A DNA stretch of 29,330 bases from an uncultured Oscillospiraceae bacterium (GTDB lineage: Bacteria; Bacillota; Clostridia; Oscillospirales; Oscillospiraceae), in assembly GCA_934591745.1 (NCBI GenBank), contig CAKTPQ010000021.1, positions 1-29,330 of the forward strand, read 5' to 3'. Below the pieces are notes generated by a model. The model saw only the letters and a list, made by a program, of their open reading frames with translations. It ran no database searches and was not told the origin of the DNA. Shown in pieces: positions 1-11,361 of the stretch (its first letter is position 1; each line of letters begins with the position of its first letter). A program made the translations under genes and the position numbers.

Positions 1-237
1 CTATAAATCGTATCAACACGGTGTTTCCACCGAGCTAATCTTTACAGAGCTATTTGTCATAGCTTCAAACTTTTTATACTTAGCTTTGCCGGTAATTGAC
101 TTAACCCGGCTCCACCAAGTCTTTTCAGTTGCGCTCCTTAGCCCGTTTTCACAAGCTCTCTCGCGCTCCCGTCTGGTGCTTTTCGTTTCGTTCGTTGTTT
201 AATTTACAAGGTACACGTCCCACGCGGAACAGTCATT
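1..237 (-). other. Untranslated leader region, possibly of an rRNA operon
   Basis: No convincing gene is seen. Read on the minus strand this is the first ~230 nt downstream of the strong promoter at 238-266. It contains a stretch starting GTACCTTGTAAATTAAAC at about 217 that resembles the antitermination/processing leaders found before rRNA genes in Clostridia. The rRNA gene itself would lie left of the window, so the assignment is an inference. Confidence 0.35.
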
Positions 238-266
238 ATCCTACCACATGGCTCCCATATTGTCAA
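238..266 (-). promoter_or_regulatory. Sigma-A promoter, leftward
   Basis: On the minus strand a perfect TTGACA (266-261) is followed after 17 bp by TAGGAT (243-238). Transcription would begin near 230 and run off the left edge. A strong promoter followed by a long non-coding leader fits a stable-RNA operon. Confidence 0.6.
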
Positions 267-356
267 GTTATTTTTTGAAAAAACCGGAAATATTTTTTTC
301 AGGTTCAGCCTTTATTATTTCCGGTTTTATTCCGGTTAAATTCCTCCTTGAAATTA

Positions 357-1184
357 TCATGAAAATACGGCGTTTTCGGCTGGGCGGCTGTAAATGTCTT
401 CCAGTTCGTGCTGGTGGTAGAGGTAGCCGGGATCGTCAAAATATTTGGCGCCGGAGGGACAGCCCTTCACGCAGGCACAGCACTTGATGCAGATGCCGGT
501 GACCTGTGACACGTCGGCGGGGTCGATGCTGCCCATGGGACAGCGGGCGGCGCACAGACCGCAGCCACCGCAGAGGGTCATATCGGTCTTGGGCTTGACC
601 TTCAGGATATTGATGGGCGCGCCGTGGCGGTCCCGAGGGGTGTAGTAGGGGCGGATAGGCTCCTGCCCCGCCACGGAGACGGGGGCTGCGGGCAGGGCGG
701 CAAGTTCTCTTATCTTCTGCGCCGCGATATGGGCAAAGTTGTCCATCTGCGTCATATCCGCCGCGCTGGGACGGCCGGCGCCCAGGGTGCGGGAGAAGCT
801 GTGCTCCCCCACGAAGGCGGCGGCTGCCACCGGCATGAATCCGTTGGCGGTGAGGATGTTCCGCAGCTCCATCAGGGAATCGTCAAAAGCCCGGTTGCCG
901 AACAATACCACCGGAACCGCCAACGTACCGGTGCCGCGGACCCTGCCGGTGAGGTAGGGCAGCAGGACATTGGGCACGCGGCCGGCGTAGGTGGGCGTGC
1001 CCAGCACCACCAGATCATCCGGACCGAAGGTCAGATCGGCCTGCCGGGCGGCGGGCGGCGTGAAGTCGAATAGCTCCAGCGGCACGGACAGCGCCGATGC
1101 CAGGCCGGAGGCGATACGTCTGACGGTTTTTTCCGTGGTGCCGGTGCCGCTGAAGTACACGGCCCACACGCGCTTTGGCTGCAT
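357..1184 (-). CDS. EFR1-type flavodoxin/ferredoxin fusion protein
   Basis: A 275-aa electron-transfer protein. The N-terminal half is a flavodoxin-like domain with the FMN phosphate-binding loop SGTGTTEKT at residues 12-20 and a VLGTPTYAGRVP segment. The C-terminal part is a 2[4Fe-4S] ferredoxin with two complete cysteine sets (C205, C208, C211, C215 and C232, C235, C238, C242). This arrangement matches the EFR1 family of anaerobic Firmicutes. The physiological partner cannot be told from sequence; a cytoplasmic low-potential redox role is likely. The start is supported by GGGAGGG six bases upstream of the ATG. It is the most leftward gene of the leftward host block. Confidence 0.88.
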   Translation of the reverse strand: MQPKRVWAVYFSGTGTTEKTVRRIASGLASALSVPLELFDFTPPAARQADLTFGPDDLVVLGTPTYAGRVPNVLLPYLTGRVRGTGTLAVPVVLFGNRAFDDSLMELRNILTANGFMPVAAAAFVGEHSFSRTLGAGRPSAADMTQMDNFAHIAAQKIRELAALPAAPVSVAGQEPIRPYYTPRDRHGAPINILKVKPKTDMTLCGGCGLCAARCPMGSIDPADVSQVTGICIKCCACVKGCPSGAKYFDDPGYLYHQHELEDIYSRPAENAVFS

Positions 1185-1233
1185 GACAGACCCTCCCCTG
1201 TTCTCTGTATTTTCTGTATTTATAGATACGTGG

Positions 1234-1443
1234 TCACAGCTTGAAATCGTCCTCGGTGAGGCGGGCGGCGTCCAGCTTGGCCGGGCGCGGCGGCACCCGC
1301 TTCAGCGGGTCGTATCTGAAGGCGCCGCAGCGGTCGGACGCAGGCACCACGCCCCGCCTGACGCAGGCCACCTGCTCATCGTTGATGCGATTGCCCCGGG
1401 CACAGTAGGCGCAGCGGGGGTCGATGTTCTTACGAAACAGCAT
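1234..1443 (-). CDS. Small cysteine-rich protein, unknown function
   Basis: A 69-aa protein with CAYCARG near residue 11 and further cysteines at about residues 27 and 39, a pattern suggesting one bound zinc ion. It starts 10 nt after the stop of the ClpE-like gene, with GAGG as ribosome binding site, so it is probably co-transcribed with it. I recognise the general type as a small conserved protein of Clostridia but know no function. Confidence 0.7.
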   Translation of the reverse strand: MLFRKNIDPRCAYCARGNRINDEQVACVRRGVVPASDRCGAFRYDPLKRVPPRPAKLDAARLTEDDFKL

Positions 1444-1452
1444 AGGCGTACC

Positions 1453-3798
<2,346 letters not shown>

Positions 3799-3877
3799 GG
3801 TGATCCTCCATTATCCGTTGGGGTTATATCAGTATTGCCAGCCGGGGACACGTGCAAACGCGGCGGCGGCAGGGTCA

Positions 3878-4540
3878 TCAGAGCGAGGTGATCAGCTCCA
3901 TGGGGCTGTGCTCCGCAAAGAAGCGGAGGATGTAGGTCTGGCCGATCAGTTCCGGTGTGATCCACAGCTGGAAGCGGCGCAGCAGCCAGACGGCGAAAAA
4001 CAGCAGCAGCGCGCCTTTCACGAGGCCCAGCGCGCCGCCCAGCGCGGCGTTGACGCCGTGGACCACGGGCAGCCTCGTAAAGAGGTGCAGCGGCGCCAGC
4101 AGCAGCCGCAGCAGAAGCAGGAGCAGCAGGAACGATACCAGATAGACCACGGCGTAGGCCACGGAGCGCAGCACCGTGGACACCACGGCGGACAGCAGGG
4201 TCTGCCCCACCTCCTGGGCCTTATCGGTGACGCTGCGCACCATCTCGTCCAGCGTGTCGCCGGAGAAGCCGAACGTCTCCAGAATGCCGGCGGCGGCCAG
4301 ACTGGGGTCGTCGACGGCGGCGGGCTGACCGCCCACCTGCTGCTGGAGCTTCTCCGTCAGCATCGGCTCCAGCCATTTGGCGGCGGGGTCGGCCAGATGC
4401 TCGGCCAGCCAGGCCGCGCCCAGCAGAGCCACGACGACGATGGCCACCCGGGCCAGGCTCTGCAGAAAGCCCTGCCGGATCCCCAGCATCAGTGCCAACA
4501 GCAGAAATGCCGCCATGAAAAGATCCACGAAAATAGCCAT
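3878..4540 (-). CDS. CvpA family membrane protein
   Basis: A 220-aa integral membrane protein with an N-terminal hydrophobic helix at residues 3-25, a second near 30-50 and a run of helices in the C-terminal half, fitting the CvpA/colicin V production family. The exact role of this family in Firmicutes is not settled. AAAGGAG lies four bases before the ATG. It is 15 nt downstream of the DUF5711 gene, a common pairing in Clostridia, so the two probably act together at the membrane. Confidence 0.82.
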   Translation of the reverse strand: MAIFVDLFMAAFLLLALMLGIRQGFLQSLARVAIVVVALLGAAWLAEHLADPAAKWLEPMLTEKLQQQVGGQPAAVDDPSLAAAGILETFGFSGDTLDEMVRSVTDKAQEVGQTLLSAVVSTVLRSVAYAVVYLVSFLLLLLLLRLLLAPLHLFTRLPVVHGVNAALGGALGLVKGALLLFFAVWLLRRFQLWITPELIGQTYILRFFAEHSPMELITSL

Positions 4541-4555
4541 AGTTCTCCTTTGCCG

Positions 4556-5755
4556 TTACGGCAGATACAGGCTGGCGGCGGTGGAGCCGGCCAGCACGGC
4601 GGAGCCATCGGCCCGCATCAGTACCTGCCGGGCCTCGCTGACGGCGTCCAGTCGGGCGCACTCCGCCAGATTTTTGTCATAGATGACCATGTGGTCGCTG
4701 AACAGGACCGCGATGTAGCGCCCTGCGGCGGACATGCTCAGCACCTCGCCGTCCACGTCCAGCGCGGCCAGCGTCTGACCGTCCGGTGTGACGGTGACGA
4801 GACGGTGCTGGGTGCCGTTGCGGTAGCGGCCCAGCAGCAGCGCGGTATAGCCGTCGCCGCCGCAGTCCACGCGGCGCAGGTAGTCGCCGCCGCAGCTGTA
4901 AGCGGCCTGCACCTCGCCGGAGGTGTCCAGGAAGCAGAGCTGCTCCTCCATGACGGCGCAGAACAGGCCGTCCATGGGGATCAGGTCGTAGATGAGGCTG
5001 CCGGTCAGGGCGCAGGTGGCCTCCGGCGTCTCGCTGTTGGTGCGGTAGAACACCACGTAGCTGGTGAACACGCCATTGCTCTGGCCCATAGTGACGGCGG
5101 CCAGTGTGCGGCTGTCGTCGGACAGGGCGGCGGTCATGATGAAGCGGTCCGCCGAGCGGTAGGCAAATACCGGCTGGCCGGAGGCATCGTAGACCCGGAC
5201 CGCGGCCTTGCAGCCGCTTTCATTGCTGGTGACGGTGAGGTAGCCGGCGTCATTGAGGACGGCGGACAGTATCTCGCCGGAGGCGTCCAGACGGTAGACC
5301 AGGCCCTTGGCCGACAGGACGTAGACCGTCCTGCCGCCCACATCGTAGGCCGCGGCGCGGGTGGTGCTGCGGGCCAGCGCGGGGGTCTGGAACTTCACCG
5401 ACTGGTCATAGACCGTTTTGCCCGTCTCGTCCAGCACCGAGAGCTGGTGCATGGACACGGAGATGAGGCTGCCCTCCAGCGAGGCGAAGCTGCCGGACTG
5501 GTCGCTGGCGTAGCGGTACAGCTGGGCGCAGCCGTTCTCGTCCTTCTGGGCCTTGGCATACAGCACACGGCGGCGCAGGCCGTCGAACTCGCCCCGGTCG
5601 TACAGGACGGACAGCACCACGGCGATGAGGGCCAGCAGCGTCACCAGTGCCAGCCAGAGGAAGCGCTTTTTACTTTTCTTCGCCACACGGCGGGGCGGCT
5701 CCTCCTGGGGGTTGCCGCCGCTGAAGGTCATGTTGTCCCGTGATCTTTTATCCAT
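4556..5755 (-). CDS. DUF5711 membrane-anchored beta-propeller-like protein
   Basis: A 399-aa protein with a short cytoplasmic N-terminus rich in Arg/Lys, one membrane helix at residues 32-52 and a large outside domain made of repeated beta-rich blades (recurrent patterns such as GSLISVS, GRTVYVLS, GRYIAVLFS), suggesting a WD40/PQQ-like propeller. This matches DUF5711, function unknown. The start codon overlaps the last codons of truA, so translation is probably coupled; no strong ribosome binding site is seen. It probably senses or binds something at the cell surface, but no ligand can be inferred. Confidence 0.78.
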   Translation of the reverse strand: MDKRSRDNMTFSGGNPQEEPPRRVAKKSKKRFLWLALVTLLALIAVVLSVLYDRGEFDGLRRRVLYAKAQKDENGCAQLYRYASDQSGSFASLEGSLISVSMHQLSVLDETGKTVYDQSVKFQTPALARSTTRAAAYDVGGRTVYVLSAKGLVYRLDASGEILSAVLNDAGYLTVTSNESGCKAAVRVYDASGQPVFAYRSADRFIMTAALSDDSRTLAAVTMGQSNGVFTSYVVFYRTNSETPEATCALTGSLIYDLIPMDGLFCAVMEEQLCFLDTSGEVQAAYSCGGDYLRRVDCGGDGYTALLLGRYRNGTQHRLVTVTPDGQTLAALDVDGEVLSMSAAGRYIAVLFSDHMVIYDKNLAECARLDAVSEARQVLMRADGSAVLAGSTAASLYLP

Positions 5756-6503
5756 TGAGTCGTTCGTCCTCGTACCATACGCGGGTGAGATACAGGCCGC
5801 CGGGAGGCGCCGTGGGGCCAGCCAGCGTGCGGTTGCCGGAATCCAGGATCACCGGGATATCCTCCGGCACCAGCTTGCCCTCCGCCGCGTAGAGCACCGT
5901 GCCCGTAATGGCACGTACCATATTATACAGAAAACCGTTGGCGCAGACCTTCAACTCCAGCAGCTCCCCGTTGCGGGTGACGCGGCAGTAGTGGATGGTG
6001 CGCACCGTGCTGCGGACATTGGTGCCTACGCTGCGCACGGCGGCGAAGTCGTGGGTACCCTCGAACATCCGGGCGGCACGGTCCATCACCGCCTCGTCCA
6101 GACGCTTGGGGTAGAAATAGGCCCGGTCCACATAGAAGGGGTTCTTGATGCGGGAATTGTAGATGCGATAGGTGTACTCCTTTTTGATGCAGGAGCCGAT
6201 GGCGTTGAAATCCTCCGCCACCTCGTAGGCCGCCTTGACCACGATATCCTCGGGGATGTGGGTGTTGGCGGCAAAGGGCAGGCGCTCCACCGGAATGCGG
6301 GAGCTTGTGCGGAAATTGGCCACATAGTGCTCGGCGTGGACGCCGGCATCCGTGCGGCCGCAGCCGGTGACCTTCACCGGCTCGCCGCAGACCATACTCA
6401 GTCCCCGCTCCAGCGTCTGGGCCACGGAGATCTCCGTTTTCTGCACCTGCCAGCCGTGGTAGGCGGCGCCGTTGTACATTAAGATCAAAGCGATATTGCG
6501 CAC
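5748..6503 (-). CDS. truA: tRNA pseudouridine synthase A
   Basis: A 251-aa enzyme converting uridines 38-40 in the tRNA anticodon stem to pseudouridine. The catalytic motif GCGRTDAGVHA lies at residues 47-57 with the nucleophile Asp52; NGAAYHGWQ at 11-19 and the C-terminal RAITGTVLY motif are also family features. Length is normal. It starts with GTG preceded by AGGAGG and seven bases. It follows ecfT by 16 nt, so it belongs to the ECF transporter transcript, an arrangement common in Firmicutes. Confidence 0.95.
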   Translation of the reverse strand: MRNIALILMYNGAAYHGWQVQKTEISVAQTLERGLSMVCGEPVKVTGCGRTDAGVHAEHYVANFRTSSRIPVERLPFAANTHIPEDIVVKAAYEVAEDFNAIGSCIKKEYTYRIYNSRIKNPFYVDRAYFYPKRLDEAVMDRAARMFEGTHDFAAVRSVGTNVRSTVRTIHYCRVTRNGELLELKVCANGFLYNMVRAITGTVLYAAEGKLVPEDIPVILDSGNRTLAGPTAPPGGLYLTRVWYEDERLNG

Positions 6504-6519
6504 CGCGCCGCCTCCTTTC

Positions 6520-7326
6520 TCAGAAGCCGAATTTTTTCAGAACAATGATGCCGGCGGTCAGCACCGCGAAGCCCGCCAGAGACAGCCAGTCCGCCCGTCG
6601 GTAGTGCAGGACGCGCAGGGCGGTGCGACCCTCGCCGCCGTGGTAGCAGCGGCACTCCATGGCGGTGGCCAGCTCGTCGGCGCGGCGGAACGCGCTGATG
6701 AACAGCGGCACCAAAATGGGTACCAGCGCCTTGGCGCGCTGGAAGATGTTGCCCGACTCGAAATCCGCGCCGCGGGCCTTCTGGGCGGACATGATCTTGT
6801 CCGTTTCCTCGATGAGCGTGGGGATAAAGCGCAGAGCGATGGACATCATCATGGCCAGCTCATGCACCGGGAACCGCAGCTTTTTCAGGGGGGAGAGCAG
6901 ATGCTCCAGTCCGTCGGTCAGGGCGATGGGGCTGGTGGTGTAGGTCATGAGGAACGTACCCATGATGAGCATGACGATGCGCAGCACCATCTGCACGGCG
7001 GACACGGTACCCTCCCACGTGATGTGGCGCAGCAGCCACACGTCCGCCACCGGCGTGCCGGTGGTGAAGAACATGTTCATAAGGGCGGTGAACGCCACAA
7101 TGATGTACACGGGCTTCAGGCCCCGTGTCAGAGCCTTCCACTCCACCTTGGACAGGAGGATGCACCCCGCCAGCACGGCGATCATGATGCCGTAGGTCAG
7201 GGGGCCTTTTGCATTGAACAGCGCCACAATGTACAAAATGACGCACAGCAGCTTCGTCCGGGGATCCAGCTTGTGGATGAGGGTGTCGCCGGGGAAAAAC
7301 TGGCCCAGCGTGATATCCTTCAGCAT
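6520..7326 (-). CDS. ecfT: ECF transporter transmembrane component
   Basis: A 268-aa membrane protein that couples the two ATPases to interchangeable substrate-binding S components for vitamins or metals. It has several hydrophobic helices and two coupling-helix motifs of the A-R-G type (KARGAD near residue 180, and FRRADE near 220) that contact EcfA1/A2. The ATG overlaps the end of ecfA2, showing translational coupling. No S component is encoded nearby, so it is probably a group II shared module. Confidence 0.93.
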   Translation of the reverse strand: MLKDITLGQFFPGDTLIHKLDPRTKLLCVILYIVALFNAKGPLTYGIMIAVLAGCILLSKVEWKALTRGLKPVYIIVAFTALMNMFFTTGTPVADVWLLRHITWEGTVSAVQMVLRIVMLIMGTFLMTYTTSPIALTDGLEHLLSPLKKLRFPVHELAMMMSIALRFIPTLIEETDKIMSAQKARGADFESGNIFQRAKALVPILVPLFISAFRRADELATAMECRCYHGGEGRTALRVLHYRRADWLSLAGFAVLTAGIIVLKKFGF

Positions 7327-8186
7327 GCGCCGGCACCCCCTTTCAGGCGGAGCAGCGCGTCGCGCAGCGCCTCCACGGTGTAGACCGCCGTGTCCACCGG
7401 CAGGCCCCGGCGGCGCAGAGCCAGCGCCACCTTCGTCACCTGAGGGATATCCAGTCCCACTTTCTCCAGCTCATCGGCACGGGTGAACACCTGACGGGGC
7501 GTGCCCTCCATAAACACATGGCTGTCGGACAGCACCACGATGCGGTCCACGTTGCGGGCGATCTCCTCCATGCTGTGGCTCACCAGCACCACGGAGGCGT
7601 GCTTCGCCCGGTGATAATCCTGAATACGGGCCAGAATGTCGTCCCGCCCCCGTGGGTCAAGGCCCGCCGTAGGCTCGTCCAGCACCAGCACCTTCGGCTC
7701 CATGGCGATAACGCCGGCAATGGCCACGCGGCGCTTCTGGCCGCCGGACAGCTCAAAGGGGGACTTGTCCAGCATGGCCTCCGTCAGCCCCACGAAGGCG
7801 GCGGCGGAACGGACGCGGCGGTCGATATCCTCCTCGTCCAGTCCCATGTTCTTCGGGCCGAAGGCGATGTCCTTATACACCGTCTCCTCAAACAGCTGGT
7901 ACTCCGGGTACTGGAACACCAGCCCCACCTGGAACCGCACGTCCCGGATCTTCTTGGGCTCCGCCCAGATATCCTTGCCCTGTAGCAGGATGCGGCCCGA
8001 CGTGGGCTTGAGCAGTCCGTTGAGATGCTGGATCAGAGTGGACTTGCCAGAGCCGGTGTGGCCGATGATGCCGAGGAATTCACCGTCCATCACGGACAGG
8101 TTCATATCCTCCACGGCGCTGCGCTGAAACGGCGTACCCGCCGAATAGGTGTGAGTCAAATGCTCTATCTGTAAGATCGGTTCCAA
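7320..8186 (-). CDS. ecfA2: ECF transporter ATP-binding protein EcfA2
   Basis: A 288-aa ABC ATPase. Walker A GHTGSGKST at residues 42-50, Q-loop FQYPEYQLF, signature LSGGQKRRVAIAG and Walker B VLVLDEPTAGLD are all intact. I place the start at TTG 8186, three bases after the ecfA1 stop, preceded by GGAAGGGAAG; upstream codons in frame lack a sensible start and run into ecfA1. The protein pairs with EcfA1 as a heterodimer. The C-terminal extension is typical of EcfA proteins. Confidence 0.9.
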   Translation of the reverse strand: MEPILQIEHLTHTYSAGTPFQRSAVEDMNLSVMDGEFLGIIGHTGSGKSTLIQHLNGLLKPTSGRILLQGKDIWAEPKKIRDVRFQVGLVFQYPEYQLFEETVYKDIAFGPKNMGLDEEDIDRRVRSAAAFVGLTEAMLDKSPFELSGGQKRRVAIAGVIAMEPKVLVLDEPTAGLDPRGRDDILARIQDYHRAKHASVVLVSHSMEEIARNVDRIVVLSDSHVFMEGTPRQVFTRADELEKVGLDIPQVTKVALALRRRGLPVDTAVYTVEALRDALLRLKGGAGAC

Positions 8187-8188
8187 GG

Positions 8189-9049
8189 TTACTTCCCTTC
8201 CGCCCCGCCCAACGCGCGGCAAATGGTATCGGCACACTGGTCCACCGTCAGGCTGTCCAGCGTTACGGGCAGACCCGCCTGCGCAAGCTCATGCAGCAGC
8301 TCCACCGTGTCCGGCGCGGCCAAGCCGAAGCCGTGGAGCTCCTCCACCCTGGCAAACACCTGCCGGGGCGTGCCGTCCATGGCCACGGCGCCGTCGTTCA
8401 TAACGATGACGCGGTCGGCGTCCTCCGCCTCGGACATGTGGTGGGTGATGAGCACCACGGTGATGCCCCGCTCCCGGTTGAGGCGGTGAACGGTATCCAG
8501 TACCTCCCGCCGGCCGGCGGGATCCAGCATGGCGGTGGCCTCGTCCAGCACGATGCATGCCGGCTCCATGGCGATGACGCCGGCGATAGCGATGCGCTGC
8601 TTCTGTCCGCCGGACAGCAGGTGCGGCGCGTGGCGGGCGAATTTCTCCATGCCCACGGCGGCCAGCGCGTCGTCCACCCGGCGGCGTATCTCCGCCGTGG
8701 GGACGCCCAGATTCTCCGGCCCGAAAGCCACATCCTCCTCCACCACATTGGCGACGATCTGGTTATCCGGGTTCTGGAACACCATGCCGGTGCGCCGCCG
8801 GATCTCCAGCAGCAGCGACTCGTCACGGGTGTCCATCCCCTCCACATACACGGCGCCGCCGTCAGGCAGCAGCACCGCGTTCATATGCTTGGCAAGGGTG
8901 GATTTGCCGGAGCCGTTGTGGCCCAGCACCACCACAAAGCTGCCCTTTTCCACCGTCAGGGACACGCCCCGCAGGGCGGGGGGATTTGTCTCCCCCTCCG
9001 GCGCCGGGTAGGTAAAGGTCAGGTCTTTTGTTTCGATCATGGTCGGCAT
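8189..9049 (-). CDS. ecfA1: ECF transporter ATP-binding protein EcfA1
   Basis: A 286-aa ABC ATPase with Walker A GHNGSGKST at 43-51, Q-loop FQNPDNQIV, signature LSGGQKQRIAIAG and Walker B ACIVLDEATAMLD. It is the first gene of ecfA1-ecfA2-ecfT-truA. The ATG at 9049 has GGAG eight bases upstream; a second in-frame ATG three codons later is also possible. Upstream in-frame sequence overlaps the methyltransferase gene and is not protein-like. Confidence 0.9.
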   Translation of the reverse strand: MPTMIETKDLTFTYPAPEGETNPPALRGVSLTVEKGSFVVVLGHNGSGKSTLAKHMNAVLLPDGGAVYVEGMDTRDESLLLEIRRRTGMVFQNPDNQIVANVVEEDVAFGPENLGVPTAEIRRRVDDALAAVGMEKFARHAPHLLSGGQKQRIAIAGVIAMEPACIVLDEATAMLDPAGRREVLDTVHRLNRERGITVVLITHHMSEAEDADRVIVMNDGAVAMDGTPRQVFARVEELHGFGLAAPDTVELLHELAQAGLPVTLDSLTVDQCADTICRALGGAEGK

Positions 9050-9069
9050 TGTGATATCTCCGTTCTTGC

Positions 9070-9933
9070 TCAGTCGGCGCACCAGCGGCCCGTGGCGCCG
9101 CAGGGCAGCGCCATGCCGGAATCGGTGCAGGGCAGGCCCAGCTCGTCCCACGTCACATGGCCGCCGAATCTGCGGCCCACCAGCATCTGCAGGATATAGC
9201 CCAGCACCGACGGGGCAAGACCCGTGGTGTAGCTGTTGAGGATGACGAACAGGGGCTTGTCCGACAGCACCTGGGCGCACAGGCGGACAAAGGGGTACAG
9301 GTTCTCCTCCAGCTTCCAGACCTCGCCGGAGGGGCCGCGGCCGTAGCTGGGAGGGTCCATGATGATGGCGTCGTACGTCTTGCCCCGACGTATCTCGCGC
9401 TCCACGAATTTGGCGCAGTCGTCCACGATCCAGCGGATGGGGGCGTCGGCAAGGCCGCTGAGGCGGGCGTTGTCCTTGGCCCAGGCCACCATGCCCTTGG
9501 CCGCGTCCACATGGCAGACGCTGGCGCCGGCCTTGGCACAGGCCACGGTGGCGCCGCCGGTGTAGGCGAACAGGTTCAGCACGCGGATGGGACGGCCCGC
9601 GGCGCGGATCTGCTCCATGGCGAAGTCCCAGTTGGCGGCCTGCTCCGGAAAGAGGCCGGTGTGCTTGAAGTTCATGGGCTTGACCTGAAACGTCAGGTCT
9701 TTGTAGCGGATGGGCCAGCTCTCCGGCAGCTTTCCCTTATCCCAGTGGCCGCCGCCGGTGGAGGAGCGGGAGTACCGGGCATTGGCGGTCTTCCAGCGCC
9801 GGTCGCGGCGCTCCGTGTCCCAGATGGCCTGGGGGTCGGGGCGCACCAGTATCTGCCGGTCCCAGCGCTCCAGCTTTTCGCCGCCGCCGCAGTCCAGCAG
9901 CTCGTAATCCTGCCAATCCTTTGCGATCCACAT
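9070..9933 (-). CDS. Class I SAM-dependent methyltransferase (RlmK/RlmI-like)
   Basis: A 287-aa methyltransferase. The SAM-binding motif VLNLFAYTGGATVACA near residue 125 with the acidic VCHVDAAKG strand after it, and the catalytic-type motif IIMDPPSYGRGP near residue 195, resemble the bacterial rRNA (cytosine-C5 or guanine) methyltransferases of the RlmI/RlmK group; no RNA-binding PUA domain is present, so the substrate is uncertain. The start at 9933 is set by GGAGGTG eight bases upstream. It has its own promoter (9973-10001) and may drive the ecf genes 20 nt downstream. Confidence 0.82.
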   Translation of the reverse strand: MWIAKDWQDYELLDCGGGEKLERWDRQILVRPDPQAIWDTERRDRRWKTANARYSRSSTGGGHWDKGKLPESWPIRYKDLTFQVKPMNFKHTGLFPEQAANWDFAMEQIRAAGRPIRVLNLFAYTGGATVACAKAGASVCHVDAAKGMVAWAKDNARLSGLADAPIRWIVDDCAKFVEREIRRGKTYDAIIMDPPSYGRGPSGEVWKLEENLYPFVRLCAQVLSDKPLFVILNSYTTGLAPSVLGYILQMLVGRRFGGHVTWDELGLPCTDSGMALPCGATGRWCAD

Positions 9934-9972
9934 ACAGGCCGCACCTCCGCGTTTGAGATAGTAAATCAGTTT

Positions 9973-10001
9973 ATTATACAACGTGCCGCCGGTGGCGTCA
10001 A
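9973..10001 (-). promoter_or_regulatory. Promoter of the methyltransferase-ecf-truA operon
   Basis: On the minus strand TTGACG (10001-9996) is separated by 17 bp from a perfect TATAAT (9978-9973), 40 bp upstream of the methyltransferase start. Confidence 0.75.
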
Positions 10002-10017
10002 CCGTGGAAAATGTGAA

Positions 10018-10043
10018 CGCCCCTCCGGTTTTCCGGAGGGGCG
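10018..10043 (-). terminator. Hairpin after the DUF2974 gene
   Basis: A perfect 11-bp stem (CGCCCCTCCGG/CCGGAGGGGCG) with a tetranucleotide loop lies just after the stop of the DUF2974 gene and before the next promoter. Only a weak T-rich tract follows on the minus strand, so termination may be partial. Confidence 0.55.
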
Positions 10044-10049
10044 CGGTGG

Positions 10050-11246
10050 TCACGTGTCACTTTTATCGCCTTTCGTCAGGCCGGTGATGACGTTCTTCAC
10101 GCCGGTGAGTCCCTTCTCCGCGGTCTTGAGACCCTGTCCGGCGGCTTTTTTCAGTTCCTCCTTCACGTCCACCGCCAGACGACGGAAGATCTCGGCGATG
10201 ATCTTTTTGTCCTGCTCGTCGGCGCCGCTGTACTGCTTCAGCAGGGCCGCGCCGCCGGCCAGACCGCCGGCACGGAGATCGTCCAGCGTCCGGGCCTTGC
10301 CGGAGAGGCTCAGCACGTCGAACAGGGCGTCGGAGAACTGCTCCCGCTCCTGCGGGGTCATGGAGCCGATCCACTGGCGCAGCACATCGTCACTGAGCTT
10401 GCCCATCTGGGAGCGCTGGCCCAGATGGACGAACCGGGGGCCAAGGACGCTCCAGGACATAGGCTCGTGCTGCATGACGGAGCGGTTGCTGCTGTCGATG
10501 ACGGCGTAATCCTCCGCGTGCTCCAGCAGGACGCCCACGATGGAGGACTCGGGGATATAGGTGTGGAGCTTGTCGGCCACGCGGCGGTAGGCGTCGGAGT
10601 CCACCATGTCGTGGGAGAAGCCGGGACCGTCGTTGTTGTAGGCATCCAGCAGGCGCTGCTCCTGCAGCTGAACGGGGATGTGGATGGCGGCCCACGCCGC
10701 CAGATTGCCGCCCTTGCTGTGGCCGGCGATGCGCAGTTTGCGGTCCGGGCAGGCGGCAGCCATCTCCACGGTGTAGGCGGCGGCGCGCTCCTGCGCCGGC
10801 ACAGCGGAGAGGAAGCTCATGTTGAAGTCCTCCTTCCACCCCACCAGCGAGGTGTCGGTGCCCATGAAGGACACCAGCAGCGTGTCGTCCGGCAACAGGT
10901 AGGACACGGCGTCGAACTGCATCTCCTTCGCCTCGTCCCACTCGTGGGTAAATCCGAACATCCGGACATCCCGGAAGCGCTCCGTCTCCGCCGCCAGGCG
11001 CATGAGGGGGATGTAGTCCAGCTCCGACAGGCCCAGCTGCTCGTCCTCCTCCGTGAGGCGGGCGGCCACGTCCGGCAGCGCCACGGCCCTGGTGGGGTCG
11101 GTGGTCTTGAGATCGTCGAAGCGGCGGAAATTCAGGTAGGAGATGATGCACAGCACCAGATCGTCCACCTCGTTAAAGCCGTCCTGCGCGAAGGTCAGGT
11201 CGCCCCGCCAGCGCAGGTAATCCATGACTGTTCCGTTTTTGTCCAT
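10050..11246 (-). CDS. DUF2974 (Mbeg1-like) alpha/beta-hydrolase
   Basis: A 398-aa protein of the DUF2974 family. The lipase-type nucleophile elbow GHSKGG lies near residue 180, and ALPDVAARL and FMGTDTSLVGWKEDFNMSF segments are typical. The likely triad is the Ser of GHSKGG with a downstream Asp/His. A lysine-rich C-terminal tail follows the catalytic domain. The substrate is unknown; lipid or peptide esters are possible. The start at 11246 is chosen because AGGAGG lies five bases upstream; a longer version would overlap the promoter. Confidence 0.85.
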   Translation of the reverse strand: MDKNGTVMDYLRWRGDLTFAQDGFNEVDDLVLCIISYLNFRRFDDLKTTDPTRAVALPDVAARLTEEDEQLGLSELDYIPLMRLAAETERFRDVRMFGFTHEWDEAKEMQFDAVSYLLPDDTLLVSFMGTDTSLVGWKEDFNMSFLSAVPAQERAAAYTVEMAAACPDRKLRIAGHSKGGNLAAWAAIHIPVQLQEQRLLDAYNNDGPGFSHDMVDSDAYRRVADKLHTYIPESSIVGVLLEHAEDYAVIDSSNRSVMQHEPMSWSVLGPRFVHLGQRSQMGKLSDDVLRQWIGSMTPQEREQFSDALFDVLSLSGKARTLDDLRAGGLAGGAALLKQYSGADEQDKKIIAEIFRRLAVDVKEELKKAAGQGLKTAEKGLTGVKNVITGLTKGDKSDT

Positions 11247-11280
11247 ACATACCTCCTGCCGTAAGTCTTTCGGGAGAGTC

Positions 11281-11309
11281 ATTGTAGCATATTTTTCCCA
11301 CGGAAACAA
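11281..11309 (-). promoter_or_regulatory. Promoter of the DUF2974 gene
   Basis: Minus-strand TTGTTT (11309-11304), 17-bp spacer, TACAAT (11286-11281), about 35 bp before the DUF2974 start. Confidence 0.65.
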
Positions 11310-11323
11310 GCGGTATGCGGCAT

Positions 11324-11348
11324 AAAAAAGGGCGGCTCGCGCCGCCCT
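11324..11348 (-). terminator. Intrinsic terminator after the HIT gene
   Basis: GGGCGGC-tcgc-GCCGCCC stem followed on the minus strand by six T residues. It closes the alaS-HIT transcript. Confidence 0.85.
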
Positions 11349-11361
11349 CTCTACGGGTATC

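Noticed and set aside
1..237. 16S or 23S rRNA gene
   Set aside because: No conserved rRNA core sequence is visible; only a possible leader lies within the window.
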